NCBI GenBank assembly: GCA_027475525.1
Contig: JAMWFC010000049.1
Location: forward strand, 5,750,947-5,814,946
Length of the DNA: 64,000 nt
Direction: 5' to 3'
Origin: Macrolepiota albuminosa
Lineage: Eukaryota > Basidiomycota > Agaricomycetes > Agaricales > Agaricaceae
Shown here: piece by piece, positions 14,733 to 26,549 of the stretch
Layout: each line of letters starts with the position of its first letter
Numbering within the stretch: position 1 is the stretch's first letter
The notes under the pieces: generated by a model
Database searches by the model: none
Told to the model about the DNA's origin: nothing
What the model saw: only the letters and a program-made list of their open reading frames with translations
Translations under genes and position numbers: made by a program

Positions 14733-16587
14733 CTACATGAGGCACGTGGAGATCTTGTTTTGCTGGAGGGTTTCACAGGAAATGTTGAGGAGAAGATTCT
14801 GAGGGTCGACAATAGCCTCGAAGTGTACCAGACACCCAGCAATGGGATGGGCAGACGCATGATATCGACTTTGAGTTGTAGTGGTCATTGCAATGATACC
14901 AAGACTAGGCATGGTCTGAGAAAAGTTGGTGACTCGTTGAGTTGAAATTTGCACAGCCTGAGATAGCTAGTTAGTCAGGAAATGTGGGAGTGCATCACTA
15001 TATGGTGGAGGGAGAATGACTTACTGAAGCCTGGGATCGTCCACCATCCAAAGAAATTGAAAATTTGGAACTGTAGAGTACATAAGTTGCGGAGTTTGAC
15101 ACAAGAGAACATGATGCGTACGGGAAGGAATAAAAGGTACAACCTAAGGCAAAGAGATCAGATGATTCGGTGATCGGGTATCAGGATGTCGGTGAACGTA
15201 CCCACAGAGACATCCTCAAATGAGCCTGGTAGGCAAATGGGTATTTCTAATGCGTTCAAGGTTGGATAGCAATGAGGAGATATTGGCAACAATTCCAACA
15301 GAAACGGCCGGCGGCAAGAGGCCTGCCTGCATGAGGACTGCGACCAACCAATGAGGTGAAGACTCGATCAAAATTATAGGGTGTTGACTTACACGCAGCA
15401 TAACCTTTGTGCATGAAAACAATCAGCTTCGCGATGGACAGCAAAGCAAGGACACTCACCCTGACAGAACCAGGCAAATTTCCAAAGGGACGTTGCTCTC
15501 GACCTGGTCAAGCTTCTTTCTCTTCAACCTCTCCTCTATCTCTTGCTCCATCAGCTTTTTATTCATCAACACCCTGCCGAACCAAGCAAACAATCTTAGA
15601 AGAGGGATATAGTCATGAAGTGATGTCGAAGGCGGGTTACGTGAGGGCTTTAGAGGGTGATGACTGTCGACTTCCGGCAAGACCTTCTCAGGATCAAAAG
15701 AATTGCGAGCCGAACACTTGCTATTCCTCTTAAAGGAACGGAACCACGAAGTCCGTGAATTGTTGTCCTCTATAAAAGAGCCATTCTCAGAATAAGTAGG
15801 AAGAGCTTCAGTGCGCTGCAGGTGGTGACGATTCGGGGTGTCAGGAGTGGAACGGGGATTTTTGTTCCTATTCTGGTGGAATTCTTCATAATCATCAGAT
15901 GAACTCCACAAGAGAAGTTTGTCCATGTGGCAAAGGAGCACCTCCATTGGCGTAGCGTGGAAGGAAGCAAATCAGAGGGTAGAGATGCTGGTAGTACACT
16001 CCATGTTCGCCTCAGAGGAAGTGCTATGGGGGAAAAAGTCCACAAACAATTTCGTGAGAACTCGTGTGATTGCGTACCTTTACAGCAACCGAGAAAGCTT
16101 GTATCTTTTCAGAGGAGAAGATGAGTAACTCGAGGTTAGCAGGTCAGGAAGCGCTTACCAAGTTGATCATGGTCTTCTTCTTCATGATTACCCTCAACTT
16201 TATCTGTTCTTCAGACACACCCGGGATATTTCGTTTGGCCGGAACTTGGATCCAAAACTGTTAAAGACACAGCACCTGTAAAATCGACTTCGACAGTAAA
16301 TGATGATGAGCCTTACCAGTGTGGCAAGGTTGTTCGAGGTGACCGTAATGCTTGTCCACAGCTTTTTACCCTCTTGATACCTGTTGACGTTAAATGAAGA
16401 TAGAAATCACAATAAGATAGTCTACACACCGTTCGTATGCTGATGACGTCCTAAACGATATAACGAGAGCAAGTACGGTACCCAATACAGTCAGAAGAGT
16501 GCTCGAGATAACCAATTTATGGGGCGTCAATTTGGACACAGCGCTAACCACTGAAACCGAAGTATCAGTGATCAATTTATGACTCAA
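14733..16587 (-). CDS. bestrophin-like (RFP-TM/UPF0187) chloride-channel family protein, multi-exon
   Basis: Minus-strand exons read in order HKLITDTSVSVVSAVSKLTP, TLLTVLGTVLALVISFRTSS, AYERYQEGKKLWTSITVTSN, IWIQVPAKRNIPGVSEEQIK, IMKKKTMINL, SSEKIQAFSVAVKHYLRGEH, GVYYQHLYPLICFLPRYA, then PLEICLVLSGY, AGLLPPAVSVGIVANISSLL, SNLERIRNTHLP and FFNFFGWWTIPGF. The RTSSAYER and RIRNTHLP motifs are typical of the bestrophin-like family of fungi and bacteria, integral membrane proteins thought to conduct chloride. Exons are joined by short introns with recognisable GT...AG borders (for example near 16380-16430 and 15150-15200). The N-terminal exon upstream of 16587 and the exact C-terminus (before about 14960) are not resolved. 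Confidence 0.7.
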
Positions 16588-17095
16588 ATCGTGGATGGAC
16601 GCTTGTCATGTCGATGAGGGAGAGCGGATATTTAGCGACTGACTGTTATGAAGGTGGTCAGAGTGTAACAAAGCCACATGTGTGATTGCCGATGATTGAC
16701 TAGCTCTGCATCGTCACGATGTTGATCTCTGGCATGATTGAGGGTAGGCAAACAGCTACCAATGGGTCAAAGGTCACTTTCAAATTTGTAACAATTGCGT
16801 GATCGTGCCATCTCAGCATGGCAAACAGCTTCTAGGATGTGTTAGGAAATGTTGAGGATGATAATATTAATAAGAAGGCAAAGAACTTGAGTGAAACTGA
16901 AGAAGAGGCAATGAAATTATAAAGGAACATGCAAGCTTGATATGTATTGTTAGCAATAGAAACTCATAACTACTTGTATTGCTAAAATATAAAATCGACT
17001 TGCTGCATCAGGTCAATACCTTTCGATTTAGGATTTGGTTCGTCTATGATAGGAATGTTACCAACTAGGCATCTGCATCACTACTGTGACTCGTG
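16588..17095. other. intergenic or unplaced 5' exon of the bestrophin-like gene
   Basis: No convincing open frame. The missing N-terminal exon of the bestrophin-like gene could be here on the minus strand, but I could not place it. Confidence 0.35.
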
Positions 17096-18646
17096 TTAAT
17101 ACAACGAGTAAGCAAGAAAACAGGGAATATACATACTTATAATACGAATGATGTGATGGTCTGGTGCGCAACAATGCTGGGCGTGATGGTTCAGGACGTG
17201 GCGCCAGTTCACTGGAAACAGCGTGAGCATCGATTCACAACAGGTTCCAGGACTTGGACAGAGAACATACTCTTCAAATTCTGGCAACTCGATGGCGCTT
17301 TGAACATCCAGGTGGTTGAGTTGGTCTAGACGCCTTGTATTGAGAAACTCATTGCTGTAGAGATTATTAGGTAGTCTCATGATGGGCCGGTCCTGGGTGA
17401 GTGGTGGATTGCTCTTGCGCCCTCTCTTCCTGAAAGGCTTTCCAGACCGATTATTCCCATAGTTGTTCAAAGTCTCTCAATGACTGTTGATGAACTGGAG
17501 GAGTTCTGTAATGTGCTCATTATGCCAGGGCCGGCGCCGAACAGAGAAAGTTTCAGGTTCATCTTCAGATTCATCAGAACTCTGTCCTTCCATCCCAAGT
17601 GTAAGAACAAGCCGAAGGAGCACCTCCCAAATAGCACGGTCAGACTTGTTAAGCCCTTCTCTGCATATCTGCTCTCGAGACTTAAAAAGCTGTGTTGCCA
17701 AGGATCAGCTCAGTCATACTTCATAGAGTAGAAGACCTTACGGTAATCTGTCGATTCTGTACGCGGCCCCTTGCCAATGTGATCAGATGTTGTCTTTTTG
17801 CTTGTTGAGTTGCTTGGACTTCAGTTTCGTGAAATCGAGGAGTCTGACGTGTGAGCTCTTTCTTGAGAGTTGATAGACACTGAAAGAAGTGAGTCTTAAC
17901 ATTCTCTCTCGTCTCACTACCCAGTTCATTACCAGCAGCCAGAATCTCGTCTATAAACTGTTCAGCTAAGGATTCGTTCCAGGGACACCGTATCTCATCC
18001 CAGTAAGGACGGAATGGAGTCAATGAGGGGGCAGGAATTACACCATTGTCGAAATTGTTGACCTCCTCAGGGGATGCCATATGCCGATGGTCTTTAGTTG
18101 CTTCCTTGATGTCTCTATCATGAGTGATACCAAGTTTGGGCTTCAATGCATCGCGAACTACTTTCTATTGGGCAACGTAAGCAAAGGACAACAACTGAAT
18201 CCATAATCGAGACTTGCCATCATATCAACACGGGATTGTTCTTTGATGCGTCAGTTAGAAAGAGCCTTGTAAGGGGAATGACGGGATATCCTTTGAGAAA
18301 CAGAAACTGCTGTTCATCGCAGAAAATGAGTTTCGAGTTTCATTCCACTCTTCACGGAGTGAGTTGACGGCACCGCTAAGATTGGTTAACATGGAGTAGA
18401 CATCATCTGGGAGTCCTGGCATGGACCTCTGAGATGGTGTTGGACTTGAGACATGACTTGAAGCTTGATTTGAAGCAAAGGGAGAGCAAAGATAATTGTC
18501 TCCAATTGGTGGTTTTTGGCGATGAGCTGGTGTAAATGGTTGACATAGAGGTGAAGAATGCAGACCCCTTGAGGCAGGCACAGGAAAAGCAGGAGACAAA
18601 GGCTGCAGAGTGGAAAGACGTAGACAAGGAGTTCGGGGAGTCACGG
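17096..18646 (-). pseudogene. 3' half of a coiled-coil/SSDESE-type hypothetical gene interrupted by element A
   Basis: This is the downstream part of a minus-strand gene whose upstream part lies at 54515-56430. The exon at 18250-18646 reads VTPRTPCLRLSTLQPLSPAF and LPDDVYSMLTNLSGAVNSLR. The next exon reads ALKPKLGITHDRDIKEATKD and PYWDEIRCPWNESLAEQFID. Then come ICREGLNKSDRAIWEVLLRL with GMEGQSSDESEDEPETFSVR and RRPWHNEHITELLQF, and last RPIMRLPNNLYSNEFLNTRR. The SSDESE...PW...LP.N.Y..EFL pattern matches a multi-copy basidiomycete protein family of unknown function that I remember but cannot name. Removing element A and one ACGG copy joins the two halves in one open frame (ITPLLRISRPYSS then VTPRTPC), so the transposon landed in an exon. 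Confidence 0.6.
18643..18646. repeat. Target-site duplication of element A, left copy
   Basis: ACGG immediately outside the 3' LTR of A; the partner is at 54515-54518. Confidence 0.85.
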
Positions 18647-19587
18647 TGATGACGCCCAAAGTTTGGTCAGTAACAAATGTAACTAAAGTGTTACCGTACC
18701 AAGAGTTTGCGTTGGGCACGCTATAAGTGATTTGAGGAGTCCTGGGCAGGTCCCAGAGAACGCGTCTGTGGAAAAGGGGAAAAGTCGGTAACGGGTGTCG
18801 GCAAGTGTCAAGCGCTAAGGTAAAGCGCCTAAGGAAAATGCGGTAAGTGAACACGGCAAGGGTGAGCGGCAAGAGCACGATAAGCTTAGCGAAGTTCTAA
18901 GCGTCGATAATGCCTGCCGTAGTTGCAAGGCGCGAATGTGTCGAAAGTTGGCGAGAGTCTGCAACTGCCGATGAGTTCGACGTTAACGACCGTAAATGAG
19001 ATCTTGAGCGTAAAAGGGGACTGAGGAAGTGGGAGCAGGAAACTCTGGTCTATTCGTCTCATGGTGATTGTACAAATCGGTAAGTACTTTTATACTACAA
19101 AGAGTTCGCCGTCGCCAGTGGTCAAAGAGCGGTAAACTAGAAAATTTCATAGGGGTAGCTCCAACAGTTTCAGATCCCTGCCGTCCATTCAAGACCCTTA
19201 GCGCCACCAGGCGGCAGATCGCGGTGCTAAACCATCAGTCCATCACCTTTCTGTCTGTCCAAACGGCTAAGCGATGCCAGGTGCCAAATTGAAGCGCTAA
19301 GTGGTGTCGGACGCCAAGGTCAAACGCCAAGCTGTCCATCAGTTTTTGATAGATCATCAAGCTTCTCGCTAAGCGCTGTCGTCAGTGACTGATGCCATCT
19401 GTCAGTTGTCATTCTTGCTGCCGTCGGTGCTATCATTGATCGGATCTGCTTCTTGCCGTGTCCGGCCGTCAGGAATGGCTTAAAATAGGTAGAACGTGTG
19501 CGCTAAGTTCGGAACGAGTGCGGCAAGGTTTCCGGAGCCGGTGCCGAGCCTGCCGTTGATGCGCCTAACCTGTATAGGGTCCTATCA
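18647..19587 (-). repeat. 3' LTR of element A (941 bp)
   Basis: It is bounded by TGAT and ATCA and followed on the plus strand by the complement of the polypurine tract. A TATA box for element transcription lies at 19087-19094 (TATAAAAG on the minus strand). The word CGSYA/TRSCG is very frequent. It differs from the 5' LTR at 17 positions. Confidence 0.93.
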
Positions 19588-19596
19588 TCTCCCCCC
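19588..19596 (-). promoter_or_regulatory. Polypurine tract of element A
   Basis: GGGGGGAGA on the minus strand directly before the 3' LTR, the expected priming site for plus-strand cDNA synthesis. The same tract is in B and C. Confidence 0.85.
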
Positions 19597-19607
19597 AACT
19601 GAAAAAT

Positions 19608-19623
19608 TGACTGTCCTCAGTCA
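19608..19623. promoter_or_regulatory. Conserved inverted repeat beside the polypurine tract (A)
   Basis: TGACTG-TCCT-CAGTCA, the reverse complement of the same block in B and C. It is 136 bp upstream of the start codon of the antisense gene of A, so it may be a promoter or operator of that gene, or part of the PPT structure. Confidence 0.55.
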
Positions 19624-19758
19624 CCAAATAAGGCTACCATTACCGTTTTTGTGACATGTGGTCCGTGCATTCTTGGGATTTGGTTTATAGTCCTGGCGCA
19701 TGAGTGTGGACTTCGTTTCTTCTCCCCATCTTTTTCCTGGCACTCAATTAAAACAAAA

Positions 19759-22374
19759 ATGTCCTTCCATATTCCAACTCCGCCCCCCGTCCCATCTCAA
19801 GCTGCTCAAGAAGCCGCATACGCCTACATCGCCAAGGCAAACCGTTTCATTCGGCATATCGAGGGTGTTGGCGCCGAGGCGTCTCAAAACTTGGTGGTTG
19901 GCGTGATGAAGTTGCTGGAGAGGTGGTATGAGGTGAGAGTCCTTGGCGTTGGGTGGGACCGCGAGATCGAGGTGCGGGAGTGGTGCCGCGCACGGTATGT
20001 CGACAATCGTGGTGCTGAGTGGGCGTTGGCTGGGATCGTGAGATCGAGGTGCGGGAGTGGTGTCGTGCTCGATATGTCAATAATCGTGGTGCTGAGTGGT
20101 TAGCGCCCTTCTCCCGTTTCGTAAGTTGCTTTTGTTGCCTGCCGTGCCGCTTAGCTGATTGCTCTCTAGGCGCCTCCCCCTGTCCCCACCATTGAAGATG
20201 AGCTGGAGGACATTCTTTCCGGCGCGTTGCCGATGACTGTAAGCGCATCGGCAACCGAGTAAGTAACTTCTGACCTTTCCTTCTCTAGCTATGGACTGAA
20301 CTATCCCCCCGTAGCAAGCAAGAGGTACTGGAGCCCCTTGCTCGATTGCAGATCGAGCAAGAGCAGGAGGAGGCTGCCGCTGCCGCTGCCACGCACACTT
20401 TGGCGGTAGTGAGGGCAGAGCTCGCCAAGGAGCAGAAGAAGGAGTCTGTTGCCGAGGGTTCTAGCAAGGGGTCTCGTGCCGGCAGTGTTCAGAGCCCCAC
20501 ACTGCCGGCAGGCACACAGGGTTCGTCTTCAAAGCCTTGCCAGGCTTGCGTTGCCGATGACCATAAGCGCATCGGCAACCGAGTAAGTAACTTCTGACCT
20601 TTCCTTCTCTAGCTATGGACTGAACTATCCCCCCGTAGCAAGCAAGAGGTACTGGAGCCCCTTGCTCGATTGCAGATCGAGCAAGAGCAGGAGGAGGCTG
20701 CCGCTGCCGCTGCCGTGCACACTTTGGCGGTAGTGAGGGCAGAGCTCGCCAAGGAGCAGAAGAAGGAGTCTGTTGCCGAGGGTTCTAGCAAGGGGTCTCG
20801 CGCCGGCAGTGTTCAGAGCCCCACACTGCCGGCAGGCACACAGGGTTTGTCTTCAAAGCCTGGCAAGGCTTTGAAGAAAAAGGTGAGTCTGCCGTCACTG
20901 GCGTTTCTTCTTACCAATGTTAACTTTTTGCTAGTCTCGCAAGGGGAAGGGTCCTCAATACGAGGTATGCCGTCGTGACACTTTTGCCGACCTTTTACTG
21001 ACTCTCTCCCAGCTCCCTAGTCAGACGACGTTTGACGACAAGGAGCTGAGGGGGCTGCTCTTGCCGCGCTGGGAAGACGTAGTGATGGATGAGGGCATTG
21101 AGGGAGGAGTGGAGTTGCCGGAGATGAAGAACAAGCGCACAGCTTCCCTGGCGACATGCCAGGAGTTTAAGGATTCGCGTGGAGCGGGAAGTCGCCTTAG
21201 CTTTTTGTAAGATCCGGGTTCTCAAGTAAGGGTAGTGTGACAAATGTTGGGCCAATAACAACCCCGAGAGCTGCTGGTTCCCTACTGGCACCCAACCTTG
21301 TTACCGCTGCGGCACTCTCAAGCGTGCTTGTACGATCAACGGCGCCAAGAGTTGTGAGCGTGGCGGGGCACCTGACGCTTTTGTCGAGAAGACCTTTTCC
21401 CAGGCGGTTTTGGTCAAGCGGGCTAGGGAGTTTGTCGAGGGGGAACGTAGGGAGGTTGCCGCTGGGAGAGCGGCCAAAATCAGCAAGTCCTCCTTGGCGC
21501 TGCCGACGCGCCAAGGAGATGAATCGGAATCGGTCGGCAAGCGTGGCGCTGGCGAGCGCCAGGAAAAACGCAAGGCCCCCTCCCCAAGCAAGGGCAAGGG
21601 TAAGGCCAAGCGTGTACGCATTGAGTTGCCCTCCCCCTCTCCAACTGCTGAGGACACGGAAATGAGGGAGCTTGGAGAAGCCCTTGCCGCCAGCCGTCTC
21701 CCTTCCGTTAGCGGTGAGGCTGGTCCCAGTCGCCTATTGTCCCCTCTCGTCTTGCCTGAAAACGCGCCTGCCGACGCTTCAACTGCTGGCGCCCCAGGAG
21801 ATGAAGGTGACGTTGTAATGGGAGAGCCCGCTGGCGCGCAGGAGTTAGCCAGGGAGGGGGAGAAACAGGAAGGATCGCCAAGTCGGATGCCGAGGGGGAA
21901 CTGGACGAGACTCTGCGGGACATCCCTGGCGAGTCGCAGGAGTTGCCGACGGTGGAGCCTGCCGCCCCTTGGACAAGTGGGGAGGACTTAGCGACTCAGC
22001 GATGGGTGAGCTCGAGTGGGCCTTCGTCGTGGACCCCCCAGCCTCAGCCAAGAGTCACTGGCGACTCTTACGAGTGGCTGGGGGAGGACTTGGTGTATCC
22101 CGTGGTAGCCCTTTACCCTCCCCAGGTGATAGAGCGGATGGCGGCACGTGCGGCAAGCATGCGAGCGGTACTAGGTCGTGAGCGCGAGCGAGCACGTGAG
22201 CAGATTATGGCTTTGCGACTCCGGTATTCCAACTTGACCAGGAGTATGGATACTTTGCTGGAGTATCAAGCCGACTGCAACGAGGCTCTGGAGTGGCAAA
22301 GCCTTAACCACGTGCAAGTTGGCGACCTCTTGCCGCTCGACGACTCCCTGTCGCTTCCCGAGGATGAAGACTGA
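19759..22374 (+). pseudogene. Antisense gene of element A: six-cysteine (Zn2Cys6-like) protein, disrupted by tandem duplications
   Basis: This gene lies between pol and the 3' LTR of A on the strand opposite to gag-pol. Exon 1 reads MSFHIPTPPPVPSQAAQEAA, then LLERWYEVRVLGVGWDREIE and VREWCRARYVDNRGAEW. An about 80-bp tandem duplication (about 19945-20100) then disrupts its end. An exon with its intron (about 324 bp) is duplicated at 20224-20861 (LEPLARLQIEQEQEEAAAAA). Exon 5 reads LPSQTTFDDKELRGLLLPRW. The cysteine motif at about 21237-21360 reads CDKCWANNNPESCW then FPTGTQPCYRCGTLKRAC. A basic/Ser-rich and then acidic section follows, and the C-terminal domain reads GDSYEWLGEDLVYPVVALYP and LNHVQVGDLLPLDDS, ending at 22374. 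Compared with the homologue in C, part of the acidic section near 21885 is deleted. The function is unknown; a DNA-binding role is inferred only from the cysteine spacing. Confidence 0.7.
20224..20861 (+). repeat. Tandem duplication of about 324 bp inside the antisense gene of A
   Basis: Units start at about 20224 and 20548 and are nearly identical. Each holds the end of one exon, the intron and the coiled-coil exon (SKQEVLEPL...AGTQG). The element C copy has a single unit. Confidence 0.88.
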
Positions 22375-22799
22375 CGGACCTTAGGGTAGATAGGCCGTCT
22401 TGTATATTTTCTTCTTTTTGTTACCGTAAATATTATTCTTGCCGCCTCGTTTTTGAGTGGAACAATAAGTCCCATTTCTGAGTTAGCGCAGCCGCAAAAA
22501 AAGCAAAGAAAGTAAAGCAAAGAAAAGGCAGGCGGCAAGTATTCTAAGGGTAGGTTTTAGCAAGAGGAGTAGTAGGTGAGGGACTTAGACAAATTTTGAG
22601 GAAAAAGGGAAACACTCAGTAAATCATCATAGCGAAAAACCCTTGGCGAGAGTTGCGCAGAGCGCTAAGCATTGGCAACCTGCTAGCGCTGCGACTTGAC
22701 TATGTAAGAAAATGTCTGTGGATATAGTACAGTAAGTATCGGCAAGAAGGATAAGTAAGGTAAGTAATAGAAAGAAAGAGCTTATCAATATAGTCTTTT
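22375..22799. other. Non-coding spacer between pol and the antisense gene of A
   Basis: This gap separates the converging 3' ends of pol (minus) and the antisense gene (plus). No open frame is recognised. It contains many CGSYA/TRSCG words and purine-rich runs, and resembles 44191-44619 in C. Confidence 0.6.
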
Positions 22800-25700
22800 C
22801 TAATCATTTTCTTCTTCTTCCACTAGAGTCGGCAAGTCATCATTGTCCAGTAATTCGGTTTCTTCAAGTTCTCTCAGCTTGGCGGTGTTGATATCTAGCG
22901 CTTCAAGCGGCAAGTCGATTTGTTCCCTGGCGAGATACGGTAATAGGCGAAAGGCGGCAACAGGTCGATGTAGTACTGAACCATCTAATTCACAGAGCAT
23001 GTAAGCGCCTCCACGGTTATGAGAGATAACTACCAAAGGTCCAAGATAGCGCGGGCACATTTTCTTGTTATATGAGGTTTCAATTTTGGAGTTGCGCATG
23101 AGTACTAGCGCGCCCCTCGGGAAGTTGTAATCTTTGATAGTGGCGCTATGCTCGGTCTCGAATCGTAATGCTGCTTGGCGACGTGCGCTAAAGACTACCT
23201 CGTGGAGTCGCTCTAAATCTTCTTTCCTTCGCTGGAGATCAATAGCTCGTCTGGCGATAAGGTCGGTAGTCGCTAAGATGCTGTTGGGTGCTGGCTGAAG
23301 GTAGGTTGCTTCTATAATGTCGGCAGGGAGTAATGGATGGGTGCCAGTAGCCGCGTAATAGGGAGAACAACCCATGCACTTACGAATGGTAACTCTTTCC
23401 GACCAAAATACTGAATAAGTCGCTTCACTCCAACGAGACTCGTCGCCATCGACTGCCTTGAAGAGCGCTTGCCGAACGTCAAAGTGTGGTCTCTCTACCA
23501 GGCCATTGGCGCGCTTGTTGTAGCCAGATACTCGAATGTGATGGATATTGTATTTCTTGGCGAGGTAAGTTAGCGCTTTGATAATGGGCGCACCGTTATC
23601 CGTGACGATTTCTCTTAGCGCTCCCCAACGGCAAATGACATCTTCAAATAGCCACTTGGCGACCGCCTCGGTATTTTCTCTTTGAAGCATTCGAAATTCA
23701 GGCCAGTGGATTAGCGAACAACGACCTTGAATGATGTACTTGTAGCGACCAGATTTGGGCATGTGCATGGTGTCGACGTAGATTTTGCTGAAGAGGGGAG
23801 CTGGCGTTGCAACGGTTGGCGGTATGAGCACTTGGCGTGTCTGTTGAATTTGGCAAAGGTGGCAAGTCCTAATGTACCAGGCGATGTCGGCACTAGCGTG
23901 TGGCCACCAGAATCATTCTAGCAGAGAAGCTCGGGTAGCGTACAGGCCTCTATGTCCTAGTTTGTCATGCATGGCGCGCAGGACTCGTAAGCGACTTTCT
24001 GGATTGATGATTAGCTTGTGAGCGCCATCTCGATTTTGTCGCCAGAGTTGGTTGTCGGTAAAGAAGAAATGGGTGGCATAACGGATAAAGGTCGCGTATT
24101 GTTTGTCGGTAAGGTCTGGGGGTCGCTTAAGGTCTTGTAGCCATTGTTCAACGATTAACAAGCGGCTGTCTTCTGCCTTTGCTTTGGCGGATCGGGGAAC
24201 AGCATCGTAGGTCAGGTTTCTGCTGTCTTCCCTTAGCGGATGGGGCTCTTGTACAACTTTTACGGGAGGCGAATTTTGACTGAAAATGCTTGCCGTGTAG
24301 AACGTGAGGGGTGTGCTAAAGGTCTCGGGGCGGTAAGGGACAATGGGATGTAAAAAGATACTGGTAGGCTGTTGCCGTCGTAGTAGGGGGATTGGCTGTT
24401 GTATGAGGTGCACGAAACCATGTAAGCGGTCGATCCAGTCCTCGAAATCGCTATCAGCCTGTGGGTCCACTGCCGGGTCGCCAGGCTGCCGTGGTCGCCT
24501 AGAGAGTCCATCTGGTCCGTGGAAAGAGCTCTTGACGTGAACCAATTCAAAGTGAAACATGAGGATAGCGACCACCCACCGGTTCATACTAGCGGATGGC
24601 TGGATGTCGGGATTCTGCAGCATGCCTTTGATGTACCTAGCGTCGACTTCAACAATAAGATTCCGCACGCCAATCAAATACATCTTTAGCGCCCGGAATG
24701 CTTTGAACAGTCCATAGAGCTCTAGCTTAGGCTGACTGTAGCAAGACTCCCGGTCATTTAGCGTAATAAATCCAAAGCGGTTGTAGCGTCGCTGTTTCCG
24801 ATTGTCGCTAAGGCACTGGCACAGAAAGTAACCAACGGCAATGTACGAGGTATCCACCACCAAGATAACAGGATCGGCAGAGGTATAATCGATGGGGACT
24901 AGGGGCTTGGCGTCTTGTAGGGCTTTTACCAAGTCTTGTTGTGCGGTAACCTGGTCTGGCCCAAATTCGAAGGGCTCGTTAGCGCGGGTGAGTCGGTTGA
25001 GAGCATGTGCACGATGGGCAAAGTTTTTGATGAATATCCTGAGAACGCCAATGGTGCCAAGAAAGGCACGAACTTCAGATAAGTCGCGGCAAGGGCCCCA
25101 TCGCTCTAGGAGTGCTAAGCGAGACTCGTCGGGAACGCGACCGTTGGGAGTGCAGATGTGACCGAGTATTTTGAATTTGGGCGCGCAAAGGAGGAGTTTG
25201 TGACCGCTAAACGTACCACCGCTATACTTCATACGTTGGAGAACTCGATTGAGCAGCTGGAAAAAATCCCATAGCGCTAAGCAAATATTGGGGTTCTCGG
25301 GATGGGTCGCCGGTAAGCCGTTTATGAGTCGCCAGTCTTTGGGGCCTTTGACGCCAACGTCATCAATGAAGCTTAGGACGTTATGCGGTATCTCGGGTTG
25401 GAGGATGAAAGTGATGTCGTCATGAAATATAGGGACTGAGTTTGTCCAGCCCATCAGCAAGGTAACTAGGCGCAAGGCGCCAAACGGAGTTTGAAAGGTA
25501 GTGAGATCCCGGGAAGAGGGGTGTATCAGGCGTTCGTCGTAGCCAACGTAGAGGTCAAGGGTGGCGCCACAAATGCGCCCGGCAAAGGACTCGGCAAAGT
25601 GGTCAGGGAAAGGCGGTACGCCAGAGTGTCGTATAGTAACTCTATTCAGCGGCTCAAGACTGTGGACTATGCGTAGATTGCCGTTCTTTTTGAGGACACA

Positions 25701-26549
25701 AAACCAACGAGAGCGGTAAGAACTATTGGAGGGCTCGTAGACGCCAGCCTGTATCTTGGTCCTAATAATCTGGCAGACCTCGGCTTCGATCCCAGGCGGT
25801 AACGGTCGGTTGTGCTCAGTCCACGGTACGTGAGGAATGGTCGGGATCACCACAGGCGGGAAGAAGTCTGTACGTAGGCTGCCGCGTTCTGAGTCCTCCC
25901 AAGCAAAGGCTTTATCCTGCTTAGCGACGAGATCGGTAAGGACATTCAACTCATCTTTGGTCAAAAATCCTGTGTCGTGCTCCTTGGCGAACTGCTGCTG
26001 GCGCTCTGCGGTAAAACGTCCTGTGGGCTGAAAGGGTGGCGGATTCGGTGATAAGGTCGGCATGTCGGCAAGAGGGTTGCCAATGATCTGGCGTTCGATT
26101 CTAAACGTCTCGGGAGAGTGCGTAGCGATGGGTTTTGTTTTAAGCGCAACTGGCTTATATTTCTTTTTGACTTGTACCCCTTTCTTTTTGGGAGCGTTAG
26201 CTTGGTTATATACAGAAGTGGAAAGGGGAACGGTAGCCTAAGGGGCGGCAAGTCCAAGAATGGCAGGAGACAAGGCTCCGGGAAGAGTGGCGAGATAAGT
26301 ATCGGTAGACGCAATATTTTGAAAAGACTTGGAAGCGGTAAGGTACAAGTAGGCAAGAGAGGAGTCGGTAATGTTTTGATTTTTCTGGGGAGGCTCTGTG
26401 TCGGTAGCGGGTAAAGTAGTTAAAACATCTTTGTCAAGAAAAGCGGTAGACATAACATTTACAAGACCAGTTGAATGGTCATATTCTAGCGTTAGCGCCA
26501 CATCTCCGTGATCGTCGCCAATCACCTCCTCGATGGTCTGTGAAAACAC
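22800..26549 (-). pseudogene. pol: pol of element A (RT-RNase H-integrase), two nonsense mutations
   Basis: It is co-linear with the intact pol of element C and encodes reverse transcriptase (FIDD active site within LSFIDDVGVKGP), RNase H (VDTSYIAVGYF), an integrase zinc domain (HDKLGHRG...CHLCQ), an integrase core (VDTMHMP, TDNGAP, GLVERPHFD) and a C-terminal RYLGPLVVI module. The frame is closed by TAG at 26235-26237, where C has CAG, and by TGA near 23911, where C has CGA (LLE* before FWWPHASADI). Both are C-to-T changes on the coding strand. It overlaps the end of gag in the -1 frame. Without these stops it would have the same length as pol of C. Confidence 0.88.

Noticed and set aside
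18255..18878. A single 207-codon minus-strand frame spanning the A LTR border
   Set aside because: It is a fusion of the host exon with LTR sequence created by the insertion; the N-terminal part is LTR and not protein.
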